Shown here piece after piece: positions 23,095 through 34,409 of a stretch of DNA of 64,000 bases. The notes beneath the pieces were generated by a model. The model was not told where the DNA came from. It saw only the letters and a list, made by a program, of their open reading frames with translations, and did no database searches. A program made the translations under genes and the position numbers. Positions within the stretch are counted from its first letter, which is position 1. Each line of letters starts with the position of its first letter. Source of the stretch: Limnephilus marmoratus (taxonomy: Eukaryota > Arthropoda > Insecta > Trichoptera > Limnephilidae); NCBI GenBank assembly GCA_917880885.1, contig OU862923.1, positions 25,249,770 through 25,313,769 of the forward strand, in the 5' to 3' direction.

Positions 23095-23305
23095 CCATTT
23101 CAAACGACGCCGACGCGTTTCAATTCCGAATCGTGGTCTTACACCAGGGCGATACAAGAAGTGTCTTCATATCTAGAACGTGCCGCAAATATACTACATA
23201 TTATTTTTAAATAAAAATCGTAACAAAACAAATTAATAACAAACAAAATATCCTGGGATTTGAACTCGCCACCTCCGGATTGCAAGTCGAGAGCCTTATA
23301 CGAGT
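23095..23305 (-). mobile_element. SINE H, partial copy with tRNA-like head
   Basis: On the minus strand: a tRNA-like head near 23300-23245 (B box GAGTTCAAATCCC), an AT-rich linker, then TATATTTGCGGCAC and the first 70 bp of the H body (CGCCCTGGTGTAAGACCAC). The 3' part is missing. Confidence 0.65.
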
Positions 23306-23960
23306 ATTTTTCTTTATGTATAATAATAATAATAATAAAAACATTTTTTCACCATATTACACAATTTATTTATTTATCATTGATTCTATTGACAAAAAGG
23401 TCACTACAATTGAGTATTTCTCCTGGAATATTGCTGGTTTTCAGCATAATAAATAAAATTAAAATAACTAGGGACCCTCACTGTTACCTAAAGGCAATAA
23501 TCATGAAGTTATGACATTATCCTGTCCTGCCTCGTATAATAATATCTTCTTTATTTGAAATGCAGTTAAAAGTTTGCTTTATTAAAGCAATAAAGAGGGT
23601 CGTAAAGGACTCTTAACAAGGGTAATAAAGGTAGGCAGGGAATTATACTAAGTCGGACATTCCCGACGACTTCTTTGAGCTTCCGGATCAAACTTAGTAC
23701 TTCCTGACTACGGCCGGAAATAAGATCCGCTCTCATCCTGACATGAAATTATTTTTTCAGCATTCAATTAAATACTGAATAAGTGAAAAAATTATGTTTT
23801 CACAAACGTCACATTTTTAATTAAACAACGCGGTGGTAATTTTGTCGATTATATTATTTTAGAAATCGTTGAAAATAAATGTTTGACTTTTGAAAAGTAC
23901 CTTCAAATTATTTGTTTATCACATTGATAAGGGATAACTGTTTTTATTTGACTCTTTTTA
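23306..23960. other. No recognised gene
   Basis: Contains a short AAT-repeat near 23320-23338. No gene or repeat match is supported. Confidence 0.4.
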
Positions 23961-23964
23961 ATTC

Positions 23965-24765
23965 AATTTAGAAGGCGGATATGGATATCGCTGCCCCGGG
24001 AACCATTTATTGGACAACCAACACCCACGACATAGGTCGCTCAATTGGTTTGGTACGTTTGGCGACCGAGCAAAGGTGCCCTGGTTGCGTATTTACAATC
24101 CCTACAGCGTTACAGTCGCTTTAAATTTTCAATATCAAAATTTAAATATTTAGAAATTAAAGTATTAATTTCTAATCTACACATTGGAAAGATTATTTTA
24201 TCTAGATTTTAGAACAATTTTTGTTTTTGCAAAGTGATAAAAAGATATCAATATAGAGGTGTATTTACAATATATGGGAATAATATTTAAATTTAAATAT
24301 TTAGAAATAAAATTATTAATTTCTTATATACACATCAGAAAGATTATTTTATCTAGATTTTAGAGCAATTTTTATTTTTGCAATGTGATAAAAAATAACC
24401 AATATAGAGGTATATTTAAAATATAAATTGTCGTTACCGCGACTCAATCGGTATAGGTTTTGTAAATACGCGCCCGGGTTCATAGAGTGAGGTTTTTCAA
24501 AGTCTGTTTGCCCAACTACTGCATGGCGCGGGATCGGAGTGGTTTAGGGAGACCTTGTGACCTCTCCGGGTGGACTCTCTCGTTACATCGTTTTGCACCG
24601 CAGTGGGAGGGATGGATTCATATGTCCGTCACTGGAGACATTGACCCCCAGATTCCTGCCCACCCGTCATACCCTCATAAAAATATCCCCTAAGATTACA
24701 CAGGTCTGATGATTTTTTTCCTGAGGGCCTCCCGTATGAAGCTAATAATAAAAAAAATGTGAAAA
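23965..24765 (+). repeat. Repeat B, copy 3, split by a MITE
   Basis: Begins with GCTGCCCCGGGAACCATTTA and resumes after the insertion with GCCCGGGTTCATAGAGTGAG. It continues to AAGCTAATAATAAAAA. With the inserted 385 bp and duplicated target removed it aligns with copies at 32480 and 57045. Confidence 0.7.
24087..24471. mobile_element. hAT-like MITE inside repeat B
   Basis: Perfect 12-bp inverted ends GCGTATTTACAA, flanked by GCCCTGGTT (24078-24086) and GCCCGGGTT (24472-24480), a 9-bp duplication with one mismatch. The interior is two diverged direct repeats of roughly 150 bp (TTTAAATATTTAGAAAT...TTATTTTATCTAGATTTTAG). An 8-9 bp TSD suggests hAT-type mobilisation. Non-coding. Confidence 0.8.
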
Positions 24766-25094
24766 TATAACAGTTTGAAATGATAATGCTAAGTAAGCAA
24801 CCATTCATAAAGTCGGTTGTTACGCATTAATTCGAATTGATTTTTAATTTCTATTTGAAAAGCCAAAATTTTAACTGAAGCCTTTGAAAATATGTCTTCA
24901 AGAAAGTGCGTATTTTTTAGTATAAACTACTTTCTATATATAACATTCATTTTTCAGAAGTCGTACACCAAATTCAAATAATATCTTTTCAAACACTGGT
25001 ATTTTTCATTTGACCTAGTTAATTTACTAAACGTGTATTAGAAAAAATTAAACCATTTCGTTAATTACTGAGGGAATGTTCGGGCAATCATATA
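24766..25094. other. No recognised gene
   Basis: AT-rich flank of LINE A with no match or frame. Confidence 0.4.
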
Positions 25095-26248
25095 ATAATA
25101 ATAATTTTTTTTTATTTTAGTAATTTGTACATTGAAGTTTACAAATTTCTAATTGATTAAAATATTTCATATTCACTATATTTTTTCAAGTTTTATGTAG
25201 CTCCTACAATACATCTTGAACTTTCCAATTGGTGTGGACTTTAAAGTTTCTGGTAGTGTGTTATACAACTTCATTCCCTTGTACAGTAGACTGTTCTGCG
25301 TAGTCGCTTTGTCCTTTTTTTGTAGCCTAATTTCCTTGCACGTCCTTGTGTTATATCTGTGAATGTCTTTATTGTATACAATTTTATTTGAGAAGTATTT
25401 TGGTAACGTGTTGTTCAATATTTTGTGGATAAATACCATCGTGTTTAAGGTCAGCATCTGTTTCACGGTCAACCAATTTAGTTCCTGTAACATTTTAATT
25501 ATTTTTGAAAATCTGTTTCGTCGGAGAATTATTCTCATAGCCCTGTTTTGGAGAATTTGTAACTTATTTTGTTCTCTTTCGTTACATAGGAAAAGTATAC
25601 TTGAGCAGTAGTTGAAGTGTGGAGCAATAATTGAATTGTATATTGTGATTGCAGTTTTTCTAGAAATTTTTGGCCGAATTCTTCCAAAAAAAGATATCTT
25701 TTTGCCAATTTTCTTTTGGGTGTATTCAGCATGTCTATTGAAGTTTAGTTTGGAATCTAATATAACTCCTAAGTATTTCATTTCAGTAACATTTTCAATA
25801 ATTTCACCATCAATTTTAATTTTGCTTTCACTGGATGTCTTCTTGTATCCGATCACCATACATTTTGTTTTTTTTTGTATTTAATTTAAGCTTATTTATT
25901 TTTAGCCATCTTGATACATCATTTAGTTCATTATTTAAAATGTGTATTAGTTCTTCATAGTTATCTCCAATTAAGTATATTAGTGTATCATCGGCAAAAA
26001 GTCGTACTTTGCATTTTGAAAATATTTTCACCATGTCATTAATATAGAGTATGAACAATAGAGGTCCAAGGACCGATCCCTGTGGTACTCCTAACTTATT
26101 TTCCATTGGTTTTGAAAATTGATTATTTATTTTTGTTACCTGCTTTCTGTCTCTCAAATACTCTTGTATTAATTTAATGGCTACAGATGAGAAACCAATT
26201 TCTTTAAGCTTTCTTATTAGTATGTCTCGGTCTATAGTTTCGAATGCC
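25095..26248 (-). mobile_element. LINE A, 5'-truncated copy 1
   Basis: Nearly identical to the 3' part of the element at 39236-42762. The 3' end on this strand has a hairpin (AATTTGTAAAC with GTACAAATT) and an ATT-type tail (plus-strand TAATAATAATAA at 25096). The 5' end is truncated within the reverse transcriptase, just after the AFETIDR block, where it meets the head of a plus-strand LINE B fragment. Confidence 0.9.
25176..26157 (-). pseudogene. LINE A ORF2, reverse transcriptase C-terminal half
   Basis: Two overlapping frames. The upstream one (25828-26157) has LGVPQGSVLGPLLFILYIND and the catalytic RLFADDT, then INKLKLNTKK. The downstream one (25176-25859) continues with MKYLGVILDSKLNF, the thumb-type block after the palm, and the long C-terminal region ending in CRSYIKLEKI at a stop. 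The two are separated by a shift at a T9 run on the plus strand (A9 in the coding strand). The 39-kb copy has ten bases there. Role: target-primed reverse transcription; this copy lacks its N-terminal half. Confidence 0.85.
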
Positions 26249-26249
26249 C

Positions 26250-27135
26250 TTTGAAATTAGACAGTATACTTTTTGTTATGCAGACGACACAGTTTTAATC
26301 TTTAAATCTAAGGATTGGAAAAATGCATACAACATAGCGAATTTAGGAATCATGCGAGTGAAATCATGGCTAGACTCAAACACGCTTACACTAAACATCT
26401 CGAAAACAAAATTCACAACTTACAGTATAAATAGCACAGGACAGCCAAAAAATAACACAAACACCATAAAAATACACGAATGTTTAAACACCAACATCTG
26501 CGTTTGCCCTCCTCTAGAAAAAAAAGAACAAATAAAGTATCTAGGAATCATAATTGACCATAACCTTAGATGGACACATCACATCAAACAAGTCACAAAT
26601 AAACTCCTCAAAACGATACACATTTTCCTAAACATAAGAAACATATACAAAATACAACAAATGAAAACAATTTATTTTTCTCTATGTCAGTCTATAATAG
26701 AATATGAAATAATTGCTTGGGGAGGAGCAACAAACTCAGCTATCGAACACCTGGAAATTGCGCAGAAAACGATCTTAAAGGTAATACTTAATAAACAAAG
26801 ACTTACTGATACAGACCAAATATTCAACCGTTGTGAGGTACTAGACATACGGCAATTATACGTTTAATCGCTACTAAATTACATTTTTGACCAAAAAAAC
26901 AACCTTCAACAAACACAAAATATCACAAACAGACAAGTTAGACAAAGAAAACTTTAAAACTCCGACGGTAAATACAAGCTTTGGACATAGACACTACCAA
27001 TATCACGCTATAAAAGCATTCAACAGTCCAACACTTGAAAATAAAATTGAGGGAAACAAAAATAAATTCCGACACAAAATTACAAAATGGATTAAAGACC
27101 AAAATAGACAATACTACCAAAATATCATAGCATAA
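26250..27135 (+). pseudogene. LINE B ORF2 reverse transcriptase C-terminal part
   Basis: The first segment to 26867 carries CYADDTVLIFKSKDW (the catalytic YADD), IKYLGIIIDHNLRW and IIEYEIIAWGGAT. A stop and a shift near 26866-26890 follow. The second segment to 27135 has NTSFGHRHYQYHAIKAFN, the conserved tail block of this LINE group. It lacks endonuclease and fingers, so it is a dead fragment. Confidence 0.85.
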
Positions 27136-27385
27136 AATAAAATAAAAACATACAAGTAACACACAAAACCAATATAAAACACAAACACACAACACTTATT
27201 AAAAATATTGTTTTTAACCTTATATAATATTAATTATTTTTAAATTTACATTAATTTTAAATCTTTACTTTTTAAGTTTAATTAATCTTAATGGTATGTT
27301 TTTTATATACTTTTTTCTGTTTTTTTCACCAATATTATATTTATATATTTATATGTATTGTGTATAATTGTGTATATGAAATGGA

Positions 27386-27418
27386 GGCCTCAGCACGGGT
27401 AAACCACCCAGTGAGGCC
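27386..27418 (+). other. 3' stem-loop of LINE B
   Basis: GGCCTCA/TGAGGCC with a loop holding GCACGGG and CCACCCAG. Same plan as the stems at 35586-35617, 36742-36771 and 37959-37998. Confidence 0.7.
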
Positions 27419-27577
27419 AACATCATTGAATTATGTATAAAATGTAAATATATTGCATCAAATAAATAAATAAATAAAAATAAATATTGATATTTCTAAG
27501 CTGTCGTTCAACATCACCATCATCCGAGAGATCTTCTGTAATGATTTGCACCAAGTATTTTACGTTCTTAGATGTAA

Positions 27578-28238
27578 GAGGGAATAACCAGACAAAACCG
27601 GAAACATGGTATTTTAAAATCAAATTTTAAACGTATTGACTCTTTTCCAGAAAAAAATATGAATTGATTTCGAAAGACTGTTTTTTTATCTAACGAAGCT
27701 TTGTTTTAAATTTTGAGAAAATGTGTTTGCTTTTAGTGCAATAAGGTTTTACCGTAGGTCGTTGGCAGATTTGTTAAATTTTCAAACTATTTTTTTTATT
27801 ATACAACACACATTTCAAATCATATAATCATGCAGTAAAATAAATCAATAAATTATCTGGGAAAGCCATGTTTCAGAATTAAAATTTTTAGTTTAAATAA
27901 AATCATTTAAAAAAGATCCGCGCACGTGTTTTGTGACTTACAAAACTAATATATTTAAGATATTTTGCATTCTTATTTTGCTTAGACATTATTGAAAAAT
28001 TATAAATAATTACAAAAAGTACATAATTTTAATATTTTTATCGTCACGTCTTTTAGCACTTTAGAATGTCGGTATAAATTAAAGCAAATTTTTTATGAAA
28101 TAAAATCGATACTGAGTTATTATTTTTAAAAGCTGGTACGGAGAATAATTAATCTTTCTCATTGGAACCGCCCTGTACGATCGTAAGAACATCTTTCGAC
28201 GAAATATGAATTCTCGGCCGCTGGCTGGTTAATGGCCA
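27578..28238 (-). mobile_element. TTAA-flanked non-autonomous transposon M, copy 3
   Basis: Minus-strand copy aligned over its length with copies 2 and 5. TTAA is intact at 28239-28242; the other flank reads GTAA. Shared ends GAGGGAATAACCAG and CTGGCTGGTTAATGG. Non-coding. Confidence 0.7.
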
Positions 28239-29487
28239 TTAAGTTATTTGTTCATTTTCATTGAGTTGTGTTTTGCTATTTTTATTTTGTTTATATATGA
28301 ATATTATTTTATGACGTAAGAACGTATAATTTTTAATAGTTACTTAATTTAATTATTCATTATCTTTCTACATAGGTACTTTTTAAATTTGCGATTTTTT
28401 AATATTTTCTTTTTTATCAACTTCACTTTGTTTTTCTTTTAACGTTTGTTTTCTTGTAAATAATATTATAATAATATCTCAAATAAGTATAAATAAAAAC
28501 GATAACTCCTGTAATACACAGTGCTTGACCCAGTACCCACGAGTTGAAGTAATTAAAAACCACTACAAGGTGCAGGAGTTACTTTGTATATTTTATTTGA
28601 TGGGGGGGGGGGGGGGGTGAGCTACAGATATTAAATAATAATAATGATTGGGCGAACTAGTCAATTTTAATTAAATGAAAATAAATTACATTATTATTTT
28701 CATTTAATTAAAATAACGCCACAAAGTAAAATTCCATTTTAATCAACAATTTAGAAACCTATTATTGTACGTCTTCATTACGTTTTAATTACTAATTACT
28801 ACCTTGTTAAATGCCAAAATATTTCAAAATTAAATTGAACACTGGTTCCGAGCTTGTTCCATTGAAGCGATTAGGTACCTTAATTAATAACTTAGAGCGC
28901 ACAAGCCATTTGTTTAAAACAGATCAGATTCGTGGAAAGGATTATTTTAAATATTTAACTTCGTCCATGAGCCAATTTTGACGAATTTTAATCAGCCAAA
29001 GAAAGTTTTGGATTATGGACTTAACATTAGGAATAAAAAATGTTCTGGTTTATTTATTCAACTTAAAAAAATACATAGTATGACGATAGATGGTCATATA
29101 CTATATATTCTGACATAAACAAATACCATAATAATATAAATATATGTGTAGTAATTTAAAAAAACTGCAATTAATGTTACAAACTACATCGTTTAAAAAA
29201 TATTATAATAATCGTATTAAAAATTGCTATAAAGTACGAAAATTTATAAAAATTAATCTGATCACTTTAAATTGTCAAAACATAAATGTATTTTTCTTAT
29301 AATAGTCTTTAGCGTAATAATAATAATTTATTATAATCAATTCACAACATTACGATATCAAAAACACTAATTGGGGGATTGGTTAGACTCAACTGGAAAA
29401 TTGTAATTTTTTTTAATCCAATTCTAGACTCATCGAAACTTTTTTACTAAAAAACATAAATTTATTTTGATTGAAAAACAAGATTGT
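28239..29487. other. No gene; G16 run and perfect AT hairpin
   Basis: AT-rich sequence with no coding frame. It holds a 16-base G run at 28602-28617 and a perfect 21-bp inverted repeat (28664-28684 and 28694-28714, 9-base loop). No match to repeats elsewhere in the window. Confidence 0.6.
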
Positions 29488-30060
29488 TATTTTTTTTTTT
29501 TTTTTTCAAGATTTTTATTTATACATTACAATGATAATACATGCAAGATTACAAAATAATTCATGTTTTATTCTACTACTCCATAATTTAGCTAGGAGCT
29601 CTAGGAGCTCGTGTTTATGGGAGGAGTATTTTACATGCAAAAAAATAATAATAATGTTCATTATGTAAACAATTTTCAAAAAAACTAATGAAATAAATAT
29701 CTTAGGTAGGTACACAATTTAGACAAAAATAGTTATATAAGGACAATATCAATACAATTTTTTTTTAATATTAAATATTGCTGTTTAAGTAAGGGTAAAT
29801 TAATTAATTACATAAAGGGTAAACATTAAGGGTACAATACGTCATTATCCAATTTAAGGGACTTAATTTGTTTTTTGAATAATTCATAATTCAGTGTATC
29901 TGTTATATTAATTTTGTTATTGGATAATAATATATTGTACCATCTTACACCTAAATACAAATAGTGGTGCTGAGCCGTGGTCGTTCTAAGCATAGGGATG
30001 GCTGTTAAGCCATTAATTTTAAATCTATTGCTTATGCTATCTGAGGGGTGAATTTTTTGA
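29488..30060 (-). mobile_element. LINE D, 3' fragment with poly(A) tail
   Basis: Minus-strand LINE tail. The plus-strand T-run at about 29490-29507 is its poly(A). The 3' UTR includes a GAGCTC-rich hairpin near 29591-29610. The ORF2 C-terminus is open up to its stop. It abuts family M copy 4. Confidence 0.7.
29826..30052 (-). pseudogene. LINE D ORF2 C-terminus
   Basis: About 75 open codons on the minus strand ending at the stop at 29826-29828. They read NGLTAIPMLRTTTAQHHYLY, then GVRWYN, LNYELFKKQIKSLKL and a short tail. The RTT.AQ...LY.GV.WYN block is typical of the extreme C-terminus of jockey-like non-LTR ORF2 proteins. This piece is 5' truncated and has no catalytic domain. Confidence 0.65.
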
Positions 30061-30280
30061 AAAAAAAATTGTATCTGGTAAAGGTATGTTTTAAATTTTT
30101 CTCTTTTCTATAAAACAATATAAATTGATTTCGAAAGATTTTTATTTTATCTAGTAAAGTTTTGTTTTAAAATTTGAAAAAGCGTGTGAATTTTTTTTAT
30201 AATAAGAGGTTGCACAGTTGGTCGTTGGCAGATTTGTACAATTTTCAAACAAAATTTTGCATTATTCAACACACATTTAG

Positions 30281-30522
30281 GGGGTCTCTCACCATCCTCC
30301 CAATAGTTTATCCATACACATAACGAATATTAATAAAAAAACAAATAAATACTAGCAACAAGTAAAAACTTCGGCTAATTTATCCTATATGTAGCCATTG
30401 TTCATAGGTTCAAGTACCGAATAGTAAACTCAGACTTTTTAAATAAATAAGAATTGTAGAATTAATCCAAAATATTCATTATGTGTATGGATAAGCTATT
30501 GGGAGGATGGTGAAAAACCACC
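30281..30522. mobile_element. MITE with about 45-bp TIRs, TSD TTTAG
   Basis: Long near-identical inverted ends (TCACCATCCTCCCAATAG, TTATCCATACACATAA and AATATT in both arms). Direct repeats TTTAG lie at 30276-30280 and 30523-30527. The insertion site within family M is confirmed by uninterrupted copies that read ACACATTTCAAATCATATAA. Non-coding, 242 bp. Confidence 0.85.
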
Positions 30523-30924
30523 TTTAGAATCATATAATCAAATATTAAAAAAAAAAATTATCTAGAGATGCTACTTTTCAGAATTTTAATTTTAGTTTAG
30601 ATAAATTCAATAAAAAAATCTGCGCACGAGTTTTGCGACAAAAATACTTCAGTTTGTCAATTTTTTTATTTACGGTCTTAAAAACATATGTATTTCAGAT
30701 TTTTTTACACACTTGTTATGCTTAAACATTATTGAAAAATTACAAATACCTACGATGAAAAAATAATTACAAATAGTACCTAAGTACATAATTTTAATAA
30801 TTTTAATAATTTTCGTCACGAGTTTAAGCAGTTTTTATTGCTGACTTAAATGTAGGTATACATTAAAGCAAATTTTGATTGAAATAAAATCGATATTAAG
30901 TTAGAAAGTACAGAATATATGAGA

Positions 30925-31352
30925 ATCGATAGTTTTTTAAATTTTTATTTATTTTTTTTTTTTTATTTTAGCGACTATAAAATTTTTTTTTACATACAAA
31001 ATGTAATGGTGAAATTAAGCATAAAGTATTGTATTTTTTAGTCCTCCTCACTAGGGGGTCCTGTGCCGAGGCATACTAATGTTATTTAAATATAGTTCAT
31101 TTGTCGTCTATGTCGTTTTTAGCGTCTTCGCTAGGGTTTTCTCATTGACCTCTTTAAGCCATATTTTTATTCTTGATTTGTATTCAATTGGATTTTTTAT
31201 TAGTTTTATGTCTTGGGGAAGGATGTTATGGAGTTTTGTTGCAAAGTATGTATAGTTTCTTTGTCCAAATGTGGTTTTATAACTTGGAATATTTTTTTTA
31301 TATCATTTTTATTCGATCTAGTGTTATTCATATAGTTAATTAGTTTAGAATG
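30925..31352 (-). mobile_element. LINE C, 3' fragment inserted in M
   Basis: Minus-strand LINE tail with an A-rich 3' end (plus-strand T-runs at 30935-30970). A 3' hairpin near 31041-31074 pairs GCCTC with GAGG. The ORF2 C-terminus is recognisable. Its edges are set by where the family M alignment stops and resumes. Confidence 0.7.
31108..31290 (-). pseudogene. LINE C ORF2 C-terminus
   Basis: About 60 open codons ending at the stop at 31108-31110. They read PSYKTTFGQRNYTYFATKLH, then NILPQDIKLIK and IWLKEVNEKTLAKTLKTT. The TFGQR.Y.Y.A.KL.N.LP block is shared with LINE B (SFGHRHYQYHAIKAFN, SFGQKHYRYQAIKLYN). A one-base slip in an A8 run upstream joins it to a RSNKNDIK-like segment. Confidence 0.7.
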
Positions 31353-31440
31353 TATGACAAAAATCAATCTTTCTCATCGGAACCGCCATGTACAGTTGCA
31401 AGAGCACGATAGCAAGACCATTTTTTGACGGAGTTTAAAT

Positions 31441-32479
31441 TCTCTTTCATTTTACCAAGTCTTAATTTCCATGAATTCATCTTGATAAATAAATCTTTTC
31501 TTGGACATTTATCTCTGAGAGTAGTTTCCTTTTTCTATAATACAATTTGATATAATAATAATTTAAAAAGGAAACAAAAAAAGATAAAATGTTGTTTTAT
31601 AAAAAAAATCGATCTCCCCTTTTGTCTTTTCAAAAAGTATTACATTTGCATACATTTAAATATTTTAATTTTAAAAGTAAGTATATATTTAATGTTTTCA
31701 TTAAGAATGCCAACGAAGCGTAAGAATTTTATAGTCAAATTAAAGCGGTGCATTCATAAACTTACAGAGTTGCCATGATGTAACGCATTAAGGACGGGTC
31801 GTTTCACAGAATTTAAACAATTCATGAAAAATTAAAAGTTTGATTGCAAGTTATCTAAAGATTCTTTTCAAATTTTGTTATTAGCTCATTATTGGCCTGT
31901 TGCTTCACATAACTGAAATAATAACAGAACTTGAATAGAACTTATTTACAACTTACCGAACCTGAAATTTAACTATGATGTTTGATGATTCGTATAACTT
32001 CTGTGAAACAACTGACCCTAAAACCAGTTCATTTTAAGGTTCAATAATTGCTTGAATAGTTTTACATACGAAATTTCACACTAGTTTTTCTCGTGTTATC
32101 CAAAATATTGTTTATAAGTAAACGAATCACATTTTCTATTTCGCCGAACTTCTGAAAAAATGAATTACAAGAGCACCTATTTAAAATCGATTTATATATC
32201 TAAAGGTAGAAGAAACTAAAAAAGGAATGATGAGCTCCGGCGTAAAAAAATTGGCGTAGATTATTTTGACTGCAATTAATTTGTTAACGCAACTATATTC
32301 AGATCCATCCGAAGTTTCCATCATGGGTTAAAGATATTTGAAATAGAGGTATCTATAACAGTAAAAAGGAATAAAGGGCATGTTTATTCCATTTTTTAGT
32401 GTCAACAACTTGCGAATACAATTATTTCGGACCGAATTTTCATTAAAGTCGTGAGCTGCTATATATATTTTGCTTCAAT
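31441..32479. other. No recognised gene
   Basis: AT-rich, no repeat match within the window and no sustained reading frame. Confidence 0.4.
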
Positions 32480-33060
32480 TTTGAAGGAGGGTATGGGCAC
32501 CGCTGTCCCGGGAACCATTTATTGGATAACCAACACCTCTGCCATAGGTCACCCAAAAATGGTTCGCTACGTTTGGGGACATAGCGAGGAGGAAAAACAT
32601 ACAGGAAATACAGGAACCCTAGTGAGGACTGTGAAAAAAAAACCTTGTTATAATATAATTTATAAATACATTATGTACAAATTTTGCTATAGATACTAAT
32701 AAAAAAAAAATAAAAAAAATAGCAGGGGTGCCCGGGTTCACAAGGTGAGACTTGTCTGGGTTTTGGCGGTGGATGCCCACCAGCTGCATGGCAGGCCGAA
32801 TCGGGAGAGAATGATTGAGGGAGTCACCTTGACTTCTCCAGCCTTTATTGCAGTGGGAGGGATGGAATCAAATGTCTGTCACTCCTGGACACACTGACCC
32901 CCAAATTCCTACCTACCCCTAATACCCATTTACTCCTAGAACTTCCTCTCCTTCCTTTCCTAAAAAGACCCTCCACACAGCATTCCCAAGATGACATCTG
33001 CCCTGAGAAGAATTATGTTTCTCGGAGCCACCTGTGTGGAACTAACGTGAAAAAATGTAT
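32480..33060 (+). repeat. Repeat B, copy 4, split by a LINE tail
   Basis: The best full-length copy. It opens GGTATGGGCACCGCTGTCCC and ends CCTGTGTGGAACTAACGTG with A's. The terminal stem TCCACACAG / CTGTGTGGA is intact. A 133-bp insertion lies at 32586-32718. Confidence 0.75.
32586..32718 (+). mobile_element. Short LINE 3'-end insertion in repeat B
   Basis: Flanked by ATAGC at 32581-32585 and 32719-32723 and ends in an AATAAAAAAAAAATAAAAAAA-type tail. It includes CCCTAGTGAGGAC, which resembles the 3' stem of the J1 and C families. A severely 5'-truncated retrotransposition event fits. Confidence 0.65.
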
Positions 33061-33359
33061 GTCCATTTCGCTTTCAAAGATTGAGATAAGAGGGCGTATT
33101 TTATGTATGTGTACATATATAATATAATAAGTTTACAGGTTTCATTCCTTTCAATTAATTTATAAATAAAACACTTGTGTTGCAAAGTTTTTTAACAAAG
33201 AAACGACATTTATGTTTATTTATATCACTTTCCTTTGAATGGTTTATTCTAACCCAAACTCATATGTTACAACCCAATAATAGAAAAACAAAACAAGTGA
33301 CAAATGATGATTGCATTCTAACTGACACTTGTTACGATACACAAATACGCCCCTGCAAA
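33061..33359. other. No recognised gene
   Basis: AT-rich spacer; an 84-codon frame here runs on into the GC-rich block and has no domain. Confidence 0.4.
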
Positions 33360-34400
33360 TTACTCGGCCCCTCCTCCCAAGTTGTAGCGCACGCCACTGC
33401 GCAAACTACAGTTTCACTCCCTCTCCGCTAGCTTGCCGGCGCGCTATCGGCGGCGGAACCCAAGCCACCGTCGATAGCGAGCCACCAACCGCCACTTCCC
33501 TGCAGCCCCCGGTCTAGTGCGCACGCCTAATGTGTGGACTGCTCCGCGCCCATTCCAGAAAGTTCCACGCGGAAGCATGGAACGTGTTTTTGCTAAGTGA
33601 TACACTAGGATACCAAGAATGGCCGAATTCTTTCCCGATACGGAAGATACAAGAGTCCAAACGCTCACTGTGAGTACCCAAGCTGTTATATTCCCCCATA
33701 TTTGCGTGTTATATCGGACGTGGTTACGCAATCATTTGTAAATTTATTGTATTACTATGTCTACATGTTGTATTCTATTAATCTGCGGATGTGACATTAA
33801 TAAATGATTAAAAGTTGTCAACGTCCGCAGAACTCTCATTATATCTTTGTTTTTCTAGTCTGTAACTGAATTTGTAAAAACTTACCCAAATAAAACACGA
33901 ATGGCTTAGCAGGTAGTCGGGACCCCAGGCGGGGTTGAACGGGCCAGCGGGGGAGGAAGTCTGACCAATCAGAGACCGGCCTGTACTGTTAATCTGTAAC
34001 CTAGCCCACCCGCAGTCGGGTACGAAATTCAACAAAAAGGGCTTGCTTTTTGGGTACAGGCCTCTTTCTTCTTGGGTCACTTTACTGGACGGACTTCACC
34101 CCCTGCCTCTGCCGCCCGCCTCCGCCGCTGCCCCTGCTGCCTGCTAGCCGTCGCCTTCTCTGTTGACTTGGGACTTTCATTTCTCGAACAAGCTTCCGCG
34201 GCAAGCAATTGCAGCGTGCGGCGGGCCCCCTGATACCTACTCCTATACAACCGTCCTTTTAAGGGCGCAATTTCAAGTATTTTACAATTTGTGGCGCAAG
34301 GTCGTGTAAACAACCGCCCTTATTAAGGCGACGCTTCAATATTTGGCATATACAAGGTCGTGTTTTAACCAACCCTATTACAGTCTGTATACCTACGACG
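33360..34400. repeat. CpG-rich, LTR-like block inserted in repeat G
   Basis: GC-rich from 33360 to 33560 and again from 33930 to 34310. It lies between the two halves of repeat G copy 2 (33674-33716 and 34410-34765), although its left part precedes the first half. The region AATAAATGATTAAAA near 33800 looks like a retroviral-type R/U5 polyadenylation area, and TGGCTTAGCAGG near 33903 could be a primer-binding site. No gag or pol frame is present. LTR identity is an inference. Confidence 0.35.
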
Positions 34401-34409
34401 GCCCGTGCG

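Larger units (their letters stand above)
26250..27482 (+). mobile_element. LINE B family, 5'-truncated plus-strand copy
   Basis: Begins at the palm motif of reverse transcriptase, runs through the C-terminus and a 3' UTR, and ends in a TAAATAAATAAATAAA tail. A 7-bp stem, GGCCTCA (27386-27392) with TGAGGCC (27412-27418), lies just before the tail. The protein is similar to the LINE B copy at 37.9-44.9 kb but clearly diverged. Confidence 0.85.
30062..31440 (-). mobile_element. Transposon M, copy 4, interrupted twice
   Basis: Alignment with copies 2, 3 and 5 is broken by a MITE (30281-30522) and by a LINE C tail (about 30925-31352). It resumes with AATCTTTCTCATCGGAACCGCC at 31363. Outer ends are degraded and no TTAA could be assigned. 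Confidence 0.6.

Noticed and set aside
33177..33731. Several overlapping frames in the GC-rich block
   Set aside because: GC-rich sequence lowers stop-codon frequency on both strands; none has a recognisable motif.
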